This document shows positions 1 through 10,470 of a DNA stretch of 64,000 nt, piece by piece; within the stretch, counting starts at the first letter, position 1, and the number at the start of each line of letters is the position of its first letter. The stretch lies in NCBI GenBank assembly GCA_020853885.1, contig JADYXZ010000009.1:1-64000 (forward strand). The letters run 5' to 3'. The position numbers were made by a program, and so were the translations under genes. The notes under the pieces are model-generated. The model saw only the letters and a list, made by a program, of their open reading frames with translations, did no database searches and was not told the origin of the DNA. Origin of the DNA: Bradyrhizobiaceae bacterium. Its GTDB lineage: Bacteria; Pseudomonadota; Alphaproteobacteria; Rhizobiales; Xanthobacteraceae.

Positions 1-237
1 CAGCTCCTGGCAGGCGGTCGTACTGCCGCCGGGCGGAGCCCACGGAGCTCCCGGTCCCGTGCTTGCGAGGCACGACAGCGGGCGCCGCTCCCGATCCGCA
101 CCACGGTCGCACCGGTAGCGCCCCTCGTTTGGATCGGGATGCAAATAGTTTAAAGCTGACTGGAAGGGGTGGGAAAAAGAATTTTTTCCTGACCTGAAAA
201 TCGCGTCGGCGCAGCCACTTGCCTGGGAATAACGGAT
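1..237. other. Window edge, no gene assigned
   Basis: No open frame here has a recognisable product. Bases 1-150 are GC-rich and could be the end of a gene lying outside the window, with a + frame open to a stop near 150, but I recognise nothing in it. From about 140 the sequence becomes A/T-richer. A hairpin with arms GGAAAAA (172-178) and TTTTTCC (183-189) could be a weak terminator or part of a promoter region. No tRNA, SRP RNA or RNase P RNA core was recognised. Confidence 0.4.
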
Positions 238-243
238 TCAGAC

Positions 244-350
244 CCGTCGTCCTGAGGCGGCCTCGCACGGCGAGGCTCTTGAAGGATGACGGCGCCGTCG
301 CCCTTCGAGGCTCGGCGGCTCGCCGCCTCGCCCCTCAGGGTGACGGCGCC
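244..350. repeat. Palindromic intergenic repeat, family C
   Basis: Long imperfect palindrome that starts with CCGTCGTCCTGAGG-like sequence and ends CTCAGGGTGACGGC, with an internal CTTCGAGGCTCG arm. Copies of the same family lie at 48602-48679 and 55539-55646. It sits just downstream of the FAH-family gene, so it may also act as an RNA hairpin at the end of that transcript. Confidence 0.7.
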
Positions 351-356
351 TGAAAT

Positions 357-1229
357 CTATTTTTCGTCCTCGATCGGGTTGCGGAGGACGCCGACCTTCT
401 CGACCTCGATCTCGATGGTGTCGCCCGCCTTCATCCATACCGGCGGCTTGCGCGCGTGGCCGACGCCCGACGGCGTGCCGGTGACGACGACGTCGCCCGG
501 CTCGAGCGTCATGCCCTTGGTGATGTCAACGAGCGTCTCGGCAATCGGAAACATCATGTTGTCGGTGTTGTCCGACTGCATGACCTGACCGTTGAGGCGG
601 CTTTCGATCTTCAGGCCCTTGGCGCCCGCGGGCAGTTCGTCGGCCGTCACCATCCAGGGTCCGAACCCGCCGGTGGAATCGAAGTTCTTGCCCATGTCCC
701 ACTGCGTGGTGCGGCGCTGATATTCGCGGATCGAGCCGTCGTTGAAGCAGGAATAGCCGGCGATGCAGGAATAGGCGTTCTCCATCGTGAGGTGCTTCAC
801 CCGCTTGCCGACGATGACCACGAGCTCGGCCTCATAGTCGAAGGTCTCGGAGACGCGCGGGCGGATCATCGGGCTTTCGTGCGCGACGAGCGAGGTGTTG
901 CAGCGCATGAAGATGGTGGGGAACTTCGGGATGTTGTCCCGGTTCGGGCCTTCCTTCACGTGCTCCATGTAGTTGAGGCCGAGGCAGACGACCTTGCTGG
1001 GGTTCGCCACCGGCAGGCCGAACTTCAGGCCCTGCAGGGGCTTGCGCGCCGAGGCCGGCGCACGCGCGGCGAGATCGGCGAGCGGCTTCAGATCGCCGTT
1101 GTTCTTCTGCAGCACGACGCGCAGGTCGCCCGGCAGGTTAGGGTCGACCGCCTGCAGATCGATCACCTGATCCCCTTCGATCACGCCGAGACGCAGACCT
1201 TCACTGGCAACGAAACCGACAATCTTCAT
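357..1229 (-). CDS. Fumarylacetoacetate hydrolase family protein
   Basis: A 290-residue FAH-superfamily protein. Members hydrolyse, decarboxylate or isomerise 2-keto/enol acids using a divalent metal. The N-terminal third is the small FAH domain (start MKIVGF), followed by the FAH core with VCLGLNYMEH, the acidic metal-site segment around FDYEAELVVIVGK, and VVTGTPSGVGHARKPP near the C terminus. Length is typical of single-domain bacterial members such as acylpyruvases and 2,4-diketo acid hydrolases. It follows egtD on the same strand after 123 bases, which gives no clear functional link. A second, diverged FAH gene in the hpa cluster (51555-52415) has a much stronger context. Substrate unknown. 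Confidence 0.85.
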   Translation of the reverse strand: MKIVGFVASEGLRLGVIEGDQVIDLQAVDPNLPGDLRVVLQKNNGDLKPLADLAARAPASARKPLQGLKFGLPVANPSKVVCLGLNYMEHVKEGPNRDNIPKFPTIFMRCNTSLVAHESPMIRPRVSETFDYEAELVVIVGKRVKHLTMENAYSCIAGYSCFNDGSIREYQRRTTQWDMGKNFDSTGGFGPWMVTADELPAGAKGLKIESRLNGQVMQSDNTDNMMFPIAETLVDITKGMTLEPGDVVVTGTPSGVGHARKPPVWMKAGDTIEIEVEKVGVLRNPIEDEK

Positions 1230-1352
1230 GAGCGGGAGCCCCCTGAGTTACGGGCGCGTTCTTAGAGCGCGGATCGGCGATTGTCATCCCGCGATGCGGC
1301 AGGCCGGCGATGCCGGACAACCGCCGGTTCATCCCCCTCGAACGAGCACGAT

Positions 1353-2336
1353 TCAGTGCGAAGCGGGCGGCACCGCGAGGGCATGGACCGAGAACCAGTC
1401 GCGCGGGTCGGTCCAGCTTTGCACCGGCGTCCAGCCGGCGCGGCGGGCGAGCGCGCCGAAGCTCGACAGCGTGTACTTGTAGCTGCTCTCGGTATGGATG
1501 GTCTCGCCCGGCTCGAAATCGACCTTGCGGCCGCAGACCGCCACGCGCTGCCGCTCGCGGCTGACGAGATGCATCTCCACGCGGCTGCGCCGGCCGTCGA
1601 ACACCGCCTGGTGCTCGAAGGCGTCGAGGTCGAAGTCGGCGCCGAGCTCGCGATTGATGCGCGAGAGCAGATTGAGATTGAAGCGCGCCGTGACGCCGGC
1701 GGCATCGTTGTAGGCCGCGTGCAGCACCTCGGCGCTCTTGATGAGATCGACGCCGACGATGAAATGCGCGCCAGGTCCGAGAATGCGCGCGGCGTGCCTG
1801 AGGAAGTTCTCGGCCTCGCCGGGCTCGAAATTGCCGATGGTGGAGCCGGGAAAGAAGCCGACGCGCGGACGTTTCTGCGCCGCCGCGGGCAGCGTGAAGG
1901 GCCTGGTGAAATCGGCGGCGACCGGCAGCACCCGCAGGCGCGGGAAATCCTGCTGCAAGGCGGCCGCCTCGCCGGCCAGAAAATCGGCGGAGATGTCGAC
2001 CGGCACATAGACTTCGAGCTTGTCGAGCGCGCGCAGGACCGTGCGGATCTTCAGCGAGGAGCCGGCACCGAACTCGACCAGCGCGCCGCCGGCGGGGATG
2101 AGGCTCGCGATCGCGGCGCCGTTCTCCTTGAGGATACCGAGCTCGGTGCGGGTCGGATAATATTCGGGCGCCTGCGTGATCTCCTCGAACAGCCGCGAGC
2201 CTTCCTCGTCATAGAAATACTTGGGGCGCAGCGTCTTCTGCGGCGCGGTCAGGCCCGCGACCACGTCGCGGGCGAAGGCGGCTCTGGCTTCTTCCTCCGA
2301 ATCGGAACGGAGCATGTTCAGCGCGAGCGAGGTCAT
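1353..2336 (-). CDS. egtD: L-histidine N-alpha-methyltransferase EgtD
   Basis: Makes hercynine (trimethyl-histidine) from histidine with three SAM, the first committed step of ergothioneine synthesis; cytoplasmic. The 327 residues match the family length (about 320). Seen: the SAM-binding loop VEFGAGSSLKIR (about residues 87-98), PVDIS after it, and the PGSTIGNFEP loop (about 163-172). A longer in-frame reading exists upstream, but it would run antisense through egtB; the ATG at 2336 begins MTSLALNML and agrees with the family. The gene lies 41 bases downstream of egtB on the same strand, so the two form an egtBD operon. Confidence 0.95.
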   Translation of the reverse strand: MTSLALNMLRSDSEEEARAAFARDVVAGLTAPQKTLRPKYFYDEEGSRLFEEITQAPEYYPTRTELGILKENGAAIASLIPAGGALVEFGAGSSLKIRTVLRALDKLEVYVPVDISADFLAGEAAALQQDFPRLRVLPVAADFTRPFTLPAAAQKRPRVGFFPGSTIGNFEPGEAENFLRHAARILGPGAHFIVGVDLIKSAEVLHAAYNDAAGVTARFNLNLLSRINRELGADFDLDAFEHQAVFDGRRSRVEMHLVSRERQRVAVCGRKVDFEPGETIHTESSYKYTLSSFGALARRAGWTPVQSWTDPRDWFSVHALAVPPASH

Positions 2337-2377
2337 GGCGGGACTCCCTCTTCTCGTTGCGAAAGACGGCGCGTCGA

Positions 2378-3625
2378 TCAGTTGTCGTATTCGGCGAGGC
2401 GAAGCCCGCTGAACTGCCAGCGATGCGGCGGATAGAAGAAATTGCGGTAGGTCAGGCGCGCGTGGCCGTCGGGGGTGGCGAGCGAGGAGCCGCGCAGCAC
2501 CATCTGGTTGACCATGAACTTGCCGTTGTATTCGCCGATCGCGCCCGCGGGCGCGCGATAGCCCGGGTACGGCAGGTAGGCGCTCTGCGTCCATTGCCAG
2601 ACGATGCCGAAGGCGTCGTCGAGGAGATCGTGCTTTGCGGCGACCTCCCATTCAGCTTCCGACGGCAGGTGCCTGCCGGCCCAGCGCGCGAAGGCGTCGG
2701 CTTCGTAATAACTCACGTGACACACGGGCAATGCGGGATCGACCGGACGCAGGCCGCCGAGCGTGAACTGGTGCCACGCGCCGTCACGGTTCTCCCAGTA
2801 GGCGGGCGCCTGCCAGCCTTCGGCCTGCGCCGTGGCCCAGCCGTCTGAGAGCCAGAGCGTCGGCGTCGTGTAGCCACCGTCCTTGATGAACGCGAGCCAT
2901 TCGCCATTGGTGACGAGCGCGCGGGAAATCTTCACCGGCTCGATCAGGACGCGGTGCGCGGGACCTTCGTTGTCGAAGCAGAAGCCGTCGCCGTTGTGGC
3001 CGATGACGTGCACGCCGGCGGGCAGATCGACGAAGCCGCCCTGGCCCGTTGCGCGCGGCATCCGCCAATCGGGATCATAGGCAGGATCGGTCGGGTTCTC
3101 GCCGAACGCATGCAGGATGTCGGTGAAGAGCAGCTCCTGATGCTGCTGCTCGTGGTGCAGGCCGATTTCGAGTGTCGGGACGATCTGCTCGAGCAGGCCC
3201 AGTGACGCGGTCTCGATCAGCTTCGCCACGGCGGCATCGACGTGCGCGCGGAAGGCCGCGACTTCGTCGGCGCTCGGGCGCGTGACGAGGCCGCGCTTCG
3301 GCCGCGCGTGGCGCGGGCCGGCGGCGACGTAATAGGAGTTGAACAGGAAGGCGAAGCGCTCGTCGAAGACCTTGTAGCCGGGCACGTGCGGCACGAGCAG
3401 GAACTGCTCGAAGAACCAAGTCGTGTGCGCGCGATGCCATTTCGTGGGGCTCGCGTCGGGCATCGACTGCACCTGCTGGTCTTCGGGCGACAGCCGGGCG
3501 GCGCGGCGCTCGGTCTCTTCGCGAACGGCGCGGAAAGCGGAAAGCCAACGGCTTCCCGGATCGCCGGACGCGGCGGCCTTTTCGTGCGGGGCCGGGCGGC
3601 GAAGCGCAGGCGTGGCTGTGCTCAT
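2378..3625 (-). CDS. egtB: Ergothioneine sulfoxide synthase EgtB
   Basis: Non-haem iron enzyme that joins hercynine to a thiol donor with O2 to form the sulfoxide precursor of ergothioneine. Domain order is an N-terminal DinB-like domain and a C-terminal FGE-sulfatase-like domain. Seen: candidate iron-ligand histidines His64/His67 in WHRAHTTW and His158/His162 in GLHHEQQHQE, the typical EgtB segments CHVSYYEADAFARWAG and SEAEWE, and the end SGLRLAEYDN. Length 415 residues. ATG at 3625 is chosen over the upstream alternative because GAGGAGGG lies about five bases before it. No egtA, egtC or egtE is in the window, so the sulfur donor and the lyase step cannot be assigned from here. Confidence 0.95.
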   Translation of the reverse strand: MSTATPALRRPAPHEKAAASGDPGSRWLSAFRAVREETERRAARLSPEDQQVQSMPDASPTKWHRAHTTWFFEQFLLVPHVPGYKVFDERFAFLFNSYYVAAGPRHARPKRGLVTRPSADEVAAFRAHVDAAVAKLIETASLGLLEQIVPTLEIGLHHEQQHQELLFTDILHAFGENPTDPAYDPDWRMPRATGQGGFVDLPAGVHVIGHNGDGFCFDNEGPAHRVLIEPVKISRALVTNGEWLAFIKDGGYTTPTLWLSDGWATAQAEGWQAPAYWENRDGAWHQFTLGGLRPVDPALPVCHVSYYEADAFARWAGRHLPSEAEWEVAAKHDLLDDAFGIVWQWTQSAYLPYPGYRAPAGAIGEYNGKFMVNQMVLRGSSLATPDGHARLTYRNFFYPPHRWQFSGLRLAEYDN

Positions 3626-3834
3626 CGTTCCCTCCTCGTCGGTTGCGCTCGAGGGCCGTGGATCAGCCGGCTCTGCATAGCCGCCGAGGTGGCGGGGGGC
3701 AACCGCAAATCTCTTCGGCATTCGCTCCCTGCATGGCGCAGGCGTAGGAACAGAAACGATCGGCAGGCGCGATCGGTTCCGCGGCGGGGCTGCATGCTAT
3801 AAGCAGACGAAATTTCGAACCGGAGCCTGAAGGA

Positions 3835-4941
3835 ATGCAAAGAAACACACCGCCGTTCCGCGCCGACCACGTCGGCAGCATCCTGCGCACGGCACCGCTG
3901 AAGGATGCGCGGACAAAGCGCGCGAAGGGCGAAATCTCCGCCGCGCAGCTCAAAGCGGTCGAAGATCAGGAAATCGGGAAGATCATCCGCAGGCAGGAGG
4001 AGATCGGCCTCAAGCTCGCGACCGACGGAGAATTCCGCCGGTCGTGGTGGCAGTTCGACTTCTACTGGCACCTGACGGGGTGCGAGCGCTACGAGACCGG
4101 CGAAGGCATCCAGTTTCAGGGCGTGCGGACGAAGTCCGAGGGCGCGCGGGTCACCGGCAAACTGGATTTTCCGGCCGACCATCCGTTCCTCGCGCATTTT
4201 GCGTTCGTGAAGGAGCACACCGGGGTCACGCCGAAGATGACGATCCCGGCGCCGCCGGTGCTGCATTTCCGCAGCGGGCGGAAGGGCATCAGCGAAGCGG
4301 TCTATCCCGACCTCGGCGCGTTCTTCGAGGACCTGGGGCGGACCTATCGCAAGGCGGTGCAGGCGTTCTACGACGCCGGCTGCCGCTATCTGCAGCTCGA
4401 CGACACGGTGTGGGCCTATCTCTGCTCGAAGGAGCAGCTCGAGCGGGCGCGGGAGCGCGGCGAGGACGTCGAGAGGCTTCCGCACATCTATGCCGACGTG
4501 ATCAACGACGCGATCGCCGGAAAGCCGGCGGACATGATGATCACCACGCACGTCTGCCGCGGCAATTTCCGCTCCACCTGGATCGCGGAGGGCGGCTACG
4601 AGCCGGTGGCCGAGATCCTGTTCGGCAAGGTGAACTACGACGGCTACTTCCTCGAATACGACACCGACCGCGCCGGCGGCTTCGAGCCGCTGCGCTTCGT
4701 GCCGAAGGGAAACAAGCGGATCGTGCTCGGTCTCCTCACCTCGAAGTCGGGCGTGCTGGAGAATCCCGCCGACATCAAACGGCGCATCGACGAGGCGGCG
4801 AAGTACGTCGCGCCCGATCAGCTTTGCCTGTCGCCGCAATGCGGCTTCGCCTCCACCGAGGAGGGCAACGTGCTCTCCGAGGACGAGCAATGGGCGAAGC
4901 TTGCGACGGTCGTGAAAATCGCAGGCGAGGTGTGGGGCTGA
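3835..4941 (+). CDS. MetE C-terminal-domain-like methyltransferase (copy 1)
   Basis: A 368-residue stand-alone homologue of the catalytic half of cobalamin-independent methionine synthase. All four zinc ligands of that fold can be seen: THVC (His, Cys), EYDTDRAGG (Glu) and SPQCGF (Cys). The start MQRNTPPFRADHVGS is typical, and AAGGA precedes the ATG. It is a close paralogue of 56800-57900 and a distant one of 36436-37608. It faces a LigM-like THF-dependent demethylase across a shared terminator, so 5-methyl-THF is a possible donor. Stand-alone members may instead use other methyl donors or thiol acceptors; the true substrate is not fixed by sequence. It is transcribed divergently from egtB. 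Confidence 0.85.
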   Translation: MQRNTPPFRADHVGSILRTAPLKDARTKRAKGEISAAQLKAVEDQEIGKIIRRQEEIGLKLATDGEFRRSWWQFDFYWHLTGCERYETGEGIQFQGVRTKSEGARVTGKLDFPADHPFLAHFAFVKEHTGVTPKMTIPAPPVLHFRSGRKGISEAVYPDLGAFFEDLGRTYRKAVQAFYDAGCRYLQLDDTVWAYLCSKEQLERARERGEDVERLPHIYADVINDAIAGKPADMMITTHVCRGNFRSTWIAEGGYEPVAEILFGKVNYDGYFLEYDTDRAGGFEPLRFVPKGNKRIVLGLLTSKSGVLENPADIKRRIDEAAKYVAPDQLCLSPQCGFASTEEGNVLSEDEQWAKLATVVKIAGEVWG

Positions 4942-4952
4942 GATATAAAGAA

Positions 4953-4985
4953 AAGCCCCCGTGCCTGCGCACGGGGGCTTTCGTT
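4953..4985. terminator. Bidirectional intrinsic terminator
   Basis: Perfect 12-bp stem (4953-4964 pairs with 4969-4980) with a four-base loop, followed by a T-rich stretch on the + strand. An A-rich stretch before it becomes the T-tract on the minus strand. It lies between the convergent stops of the MetE-like gene (4941) and the LigM-like gene (5011), so it can end both transcripts. Confidence 0.9.
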
Positions 4986-5010
4986 CTGCGTTCCTGTGCG
5001 GCGGGCGCGA

Positions 5011-6739
<1,729 letters not shown>

Positions 6740-7273
6740 ATGAGCAAAACCGCGAATGTGCGGCCGAAGCGCGCGGTCCGGCGGCCGGATGCGAACGACG
6801 GCCGCGCCGCGGCGCCGATCGACCTCGGCGTTCTCCCCAATCTCGTCGGCTACATGCTGCGGCGCGCACAGCTCGCCGTATTCCAGGATTTCTGGCGCGT
6901 CTATGAAGCCTACGACATCCGGCCGGCGCAATATGCGGTCCTGATCGTGATCGACCGCAATCCCGGCTTGCGGCAATCGCAGGTGAGCGCCGCCCTCAAT
7001 ATCAAGCGGGCGAACCTCGTGGCGTTGCTCGACTCGCTCGAGCAACGCGGGCTGGCGAAGCGCGTGCCGGTCGCCACCGACCGGCGCTCCTATGCGCTGC
7101 ATCTCACGGAAGACGGCGCGGCGCTCTTGAAGAAGCTCGGCGAGCTCAGCGCCGCGCACGAGCAGCGCGTCAGCGCCACGATCGGCGAATCCGGCCGCAA
7201 AGAACTGCTGCGTCTTCTGCATGGCGTGGTGCAAGCGGTCGGGTCCTCCGCCCCGGACGACGACGAGTCCTAG
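6740..7273 (+). CDS. MarR family transcriptional regulator (hydroxycinnamate cluster)
   Basis: A 177-residue regulator with the MarR winged helix: LRQSQVSAALNIKRANLVALLDSLEQRGLAKRVP is the recognition-helix segment, followed by the wing with DRRSYALHLT. It lies between the ligM-like gene and the hydroxycinnamoyl-CoA operon, and its 3' end overlaps the convergent thioesterase gene by four bases. CouR and HcaR, MarR proteins that answer to hydroxycinnamoyl-CoA esters, are the closest functional analogues by context. A longer in-frame start at 6653 is rejected because it lies inside the inverted repeat 6651-6667; the ATG at 6740 gives the usual family length. No strong ribosome site is visible before it. 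Confidence 0.88.
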   Translation: MSKTANVRPKRAVRRPDANDGRAAAPIDLGVLPNLVGYMLRRAQLAVFQDFWRVYEAYDIRPAQYAVLIVIDRNPGLRQSQVSAALNIKRANLVALLDSLEQRGLAKRVPVATDRRSYALHLTEDGAALLKKLGELSAAHEQRVSATIGESGRKELLRLLHGVVQAVGSSAPDDDES

Positions 7274-7704
7274 TCGTTCGGCTGCTTTGCGTTGAAGAGA
7301 TCACGCACTTTCTGCGGAATCGCGGCTGACTTCATCTTCGACGGGTCCTGCGGGTCGCGGCCGACCCAGATGCGCGTCTCGAAACCTTCGACCGAGAGCT
7401 TGCCGTCCTTCAGCAGGCGATGGTGAATGTCGAAGCTCGAGCGGCGAAACTCGGTGACCGCCGTTTCAACCACGATGTCGTCGCCGAAGCGGTTGGGGAT
7501 CGAGAACTTCGCCCGCGTGTCGACCATCGGATACCCGACGAAATCGTATGCTTTGAGGAAGTCGTACTTGGTCATGCCGAGCGCGAGCTCGAAGAGCTCC
7601 GTCGTGCTCTGGTCGAAGATCTCGAAATAGCGCGGGTAATAGACGATTCCCTGCGGATCGCAGTCGCCCCATACGATGCGCACCTTGCGCCGGTTCGTAA
7701 GCAT
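7270..7704 (-). CDS. 4-Hydroxybenzoyl-CoA thioesterase family enzyme
   Basis: A 144-residue single hot-dog-fold thioesterase. The signature WGDCDPQGIVYYPRYFEIFDQ near the N terminus matches the 4-hydroxybenzoyl-CoA thioesterase active site, with the catalytic Asp in DPQGIV. It is the last gene of a minus-strand run: hydratase, feruloyl-CoA synthase, SDR, thioesterase; only 18 bases separate it from the SDR. In that setting the likely job is release of a free aromatic acid (vanillate or 4-hydroxybenzoate) from its CoA ester after side-chain shortening. That is inference; the family also accepts aliphatic acyl-CoAs. Confidence 0.85.
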   Translation of the reverse strand: MLTNRRKVRIVWGDCDPQGIVYYPRYFEIFDQSTTELFELALGMTKYDFLKAYDFVGYPMVDTRAKFSIPNRFGDDIVVETAVTEFRRSSFDIHHRLLKDGKLSVEGFETRIWVGRDPQDPSKMKSAAIPQKVRDLFNAKQPND

Positions 7705-7722
7705 GTCCCGTTGCCGCCCCGC

Positions 7723-8484
7723 TCAACGCGGCGCCATACGAATGGCGCCGTCGATGCGGATCACCTCGCCGTTCAGATAACGGTTCTCGATGATATGTAT
7801 CGCGAGCGCTGCGTATTGCTCGGGCTTGCCGAGGAGCTTGGGGAACGGCACCTGGGCGGCGAGGCTTTTCTGCGCTTCCTCGGGAAGTCCGGCGAGCATC
7901 GGCGTTTCGAAAATGCCGGGGGCGATCGCGTTCACGCGGATGCCGAACTGCGCGAACTCGCGCGCGGCCGGGATGGTGAGCGCAACGACGCCGCCTTTCG
8001 ACGCCGCATAGGCGGCCTGACCGATCTGGCCTTCGTAGGCGGCGACCGAAGCGGTGGAGACGATCACGCCGCGCTCGCCGTCCTCGAGCGCCGGCAGGCC
8101 CTGCATGTCGGCGGCGACGAGGCGCATGAGGTTGAACGTCCCGATCAGGTTGACCTTGATCACCTTCTCGAACTCGGCGAGCGGCATCGGCCCGTCGCGG
8201 CCGACGATGCGGCGCGGCGTACCGATGCCCGCGCAGTTGATGAGGATGCGGGCGGCGCCGTGCTTGTCGCGCGCCTCCTTCACGGCGGCAACGGCAGCGT
8301 CGGAGTCGGTCACGTCGCAGCGCACCGCCAAGCCGCCGATCTTCGCCGCCACGGATTTCGCGCCCTCGGCGTTCACATCGAAGATCGCTACTTTGGCGCC
8401 GGCTGCCGCGAGCGCCGCGGCCGTCGCTGCGCCGAGGCCGGAGCCGCCGCCGGTGACGATCGCGGCATGTCCTTTGCTGTCCAT
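7723..8484 (-). CDS. SDR-family 3-hydroxyacyl-CoA dehydrogenase
   Basis: A 253-residue short-chain dehydrogenase like the type-2 (HSD17B10-like) 3-hydroxyacyl-CoA dehydrogenases. Seen: NAD-binding TGGGSGLG at the N terminus, the NCAG-type motif, catalytic Ser-Tyr-Lys (VSTASVAAYEGQIGQAAYAASK) and PGIFETPM after it. The ATG at 8484 has AGGAAAG just upstream; an in-frame extension would be antisense to the synthase. In this operon it would oxidise the 3-hydroxy-3-arylpropionyl-CoA made by the hydratase to the 3-keto ester. No thiolase or beta-keto acid cleavage enzyme follows, so the C-C cleavage step must be encoded elsewhere. Confidence 0.9.
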   Translation of the reverse strand: MDSKGHAAIVTGGGSGLGAATAAALAAAGAKVAIFDVNAEGAKSVAAKIGGLAVRCDVTDSDAAVAAVKEARDKHGAARILINCAGIGTPRRIVGRDGPMPLAEFEKVIKVNLIGTFNLMRLVAADMQGLPALEDGERGVIVSTASVAAYEGQIGQAAYAASKGGVVALTIPAAREFAQFGIRVNAIAPGIFETPMLAGLPEEAQKSLAAQVPFPKLLGKPEQYAALAIHIIENRYLNGEVIRIDGAIRMAPR

Positions 8485-8510
8485 GACTCGTTTCTTTCCT
8501 GCTGGGTTGG

Positions 8511-10400
8511 CTATGATTTTCCGTCGATCCGGATGACGCGCGCGGACGGCTCCTTCGCATAGAGCTCTTCCACGAGTGCGGCGCGGCGCGACAGCACCGC
8601 ACGCTGATTGATCGAGCCCTTGTCGGTCATCTCGCCGGCATCGAGCGAAGGCAATTCGGCAAGGAGGATCGCGCGGCAAACGCGGTTCGAGCTGCCCGTG
8701 CTCTTCTTCGCGAACGAGTTCAGCCGCGAGCGAAACTCGGCGATCACGCGCGGGTCGGCGAGCAGCGTTTCGGGCGGCGCATCCGCCGCAAGGTCCGGCG
8801 CAAGCCGCCGGCAGGCATCGATCGCCGGGAACACCAGCACGGCGATCTCCTCGCGGTCGCCGCCGGCGATCACGACGTCGCGGACGTAGGGCTCGAAATG
8901 CGCGAGGAAACCCGCGCGCAGCGGACCGACGCTGACCCAGGTGCCGGTCGAGAGCTTGAAGTCCTCGGCGACGCGGCCGTCGAACAGGAGCCCCAGGCCC
9001 GGATCGTTCGGGTCCTCGAACTTCAGCGCATCGCCGAGCTTGTAGAAGCCCTCCTCGTCGAAGGCCTTGGCTGTCAGCTCGGGCTGACGCCAGTAGCCCG
9101 GCGTGATGTTCGGGCCTTTCACGCGCGCCTCGAGCTTGCCCTCGTTCGGTACGAGCTTCAGCTCGACGCCGGGCACGGGCAGGCCCATGTTGGTGGAATC
9201 CTTGCTCATCCACATGCGGGCGATCGCCATCGGCGAGGTTTCCGTGGCGCCAAGGCCGGTGAGGAACATCACGCGCTCGCCGATGGTCTGCTCAGCCAGG
9301 TCCTGCATCTCGTCGAAGATGGATTGCGCAAGGGCCGCGCCCGCGAACCACAGCACCTTGAGCTTGCTGAAGAAGGTCTTGCGCAGCTCCGCGTCGGAAC
9401 GGAAGAACGGGAGCAGCGCCTCGTAGCCTTTCGGCACCGTGAAGTACCAGGTGCAGGCGATCTCGCGCAGGTTCCTGACGGTGGTCTCGATGGCGCCGGG
9501 AAGCGGCTTGCCTTCGTCGATGTAGCAGGTGCCGCCGTTATAGAGGATGAAACCGAAATTGTGATTGCCGCTCGCCGTGTGGTGCCACGGCGACCAGTCG
9601 AGGATGACCGGCGGCTCGTCCTCGAAATAGGCGAGCTGGCTCAGGATCATCTTCTGGTTCGAGCACCACATGCGCTGGGTGTTGATCACGCCCTTCGGCA
9701 TGCCGGTGGAGCCCGAGGTGAAGAGAAACTTCACGACCGTATCGGGCCCGACCTTGTCCTGCGCGGCATCGACGGCGGCCGTCGGCTTCGTCGCGGTCAA
9801 CTCGGAGAAGAGCTTCGTCGCCGGCTGCGCGAGCGGATTGCGCGCGACGATCACCTCGAGGCCGGCGGGAACGGCCGTCTCGATCGCGCGGTGGAACAGA
9901 CGGCCGTCGGCGGCGAAGACGAGGCCGGGCGTGAGCAGATTGAAGATGTGCTTGAGCTTGCCGAAGTCGCCGGAGATCAGCGAATAGGCCGGCGAGATCG
10001 GCACGAAGGGCACGCCGACATACATGGCGCCGAGAGCGAGCAATGCGTGCTCGATGTCGTTGCCGGAAAGGATCGCCACCGGATGCTCGGGCGAAAGCTC
10101 GTGGCGGAGGAGATATTCACCGATCGAGCGCGCGGCCGTCAGCGCCTCTCCGTAGGTGAGCCTCCGCCATTCGCCGCGCTCGTCGCGCTGGGCCATGAAG
10201 GTCCGGTCCGGCGCCTTCTCCGCCCAGTAGTGCAGCCGCTCCGTCATCTTGACCGGATAGGGGCCGAGCGGGTGCGGCGAGCGCATGTAGATCGTGCCGT
10301 CGGGGCGGCGGTCGATGACGTAGTCGCGCGGCCCCAGGCGCACCGGCCGATACGGCGCAGCCGCCGGCTTGAAACGCTGCTCCTTGAATGCCTGTGACAT
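8511..10400 (-). CDS. fcs: Feruloyl-CoA synthase
   Basis: A 629-residue ANL-superfamily ligase that activates ferulate, p-coumarate or caffeate to the CoA thioester with ATP. The P-loop-like motif FLFTSGSTGMPKGV (about residues 228-241) is present, with LDWSPWHHTASGNHNFGFILYNGG, FLTGLGATETSP and the C-terminal lysine region EMTDKGSINQR. These segments are typical of feruloyl-CoA synthases rather than general acyl-CoA synthetases. It sits between a crotonase-fold hydratase and an SDR in one minus-strand operon, and the MarR gene nearby supports a hydroxycinnamate role. Confidence 0.92.
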   Translation of the reverse strand: MSQAFKEQRFKPAAAPYRPVRLGPRDYVIDRRPDGTIYMRSPHPLGPYPVKMTERLHYWAEKAPDRTFMAQRDERGEWRRLTYGEALTAARSIGEYLLRHELSPEHPVAILSGNDIEHALLALGAMYVGVPFVPISPAYSLISGDFGKLKHIFNLLTPGLVFAADGRLFHRAIETAVPAGLEVIVARNPLAQPATKLFSELTATKPTAAVDAAQDKVGPDTVVKFLFTSGSTGMPKGVINTQRMWCSNQKMILSQLAYFEDEPPVILDWSPWHHTASGNHNFGFILYNGGTCYIDEGKPLPGAIETTVRNLREIACTWYFTVPKGYEALLPFFRSDAELRKTFFSKLKVLWFAGAALAQSIFDEMQDLAEQTIGERVMFLTGLGATETSPMAIARMWMSKDSTNMGLPVPGVELKLVPNEGKLEARVKGPNITPGYWRQPELTAKAFDEEGFYKLGDALKFEDPNDPGLGLLFDGRVAEDFKLSTGTWVSVGPLRAGFLAHFEPYVRDVVIAGGDREEIAVLVFPAIDACRRLAPDLAADAPPETLLADPRVIAEFRSRLNSFAKKSTGSSNRVCRAILLAELPSLDAGEMTDKGSINQRAVLSRRAALVEELYAKEPSARVIRIDGKS

Positions 10401-10470
10401 CGTCCCGCCCTGTACGTTCCGTCCCCGACACGGCCCTCTTCTTATTATTATTGGCGGCCGCGCGATCCAA

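Noticed and set aside
1..150. Structured RNA or gene end at the window edge
   Set aside because: GC-rich and partly open in the + frames, but no tRNA, SRP, tmRNA or RNase P core and no protein family recognised; too little sequence to call.
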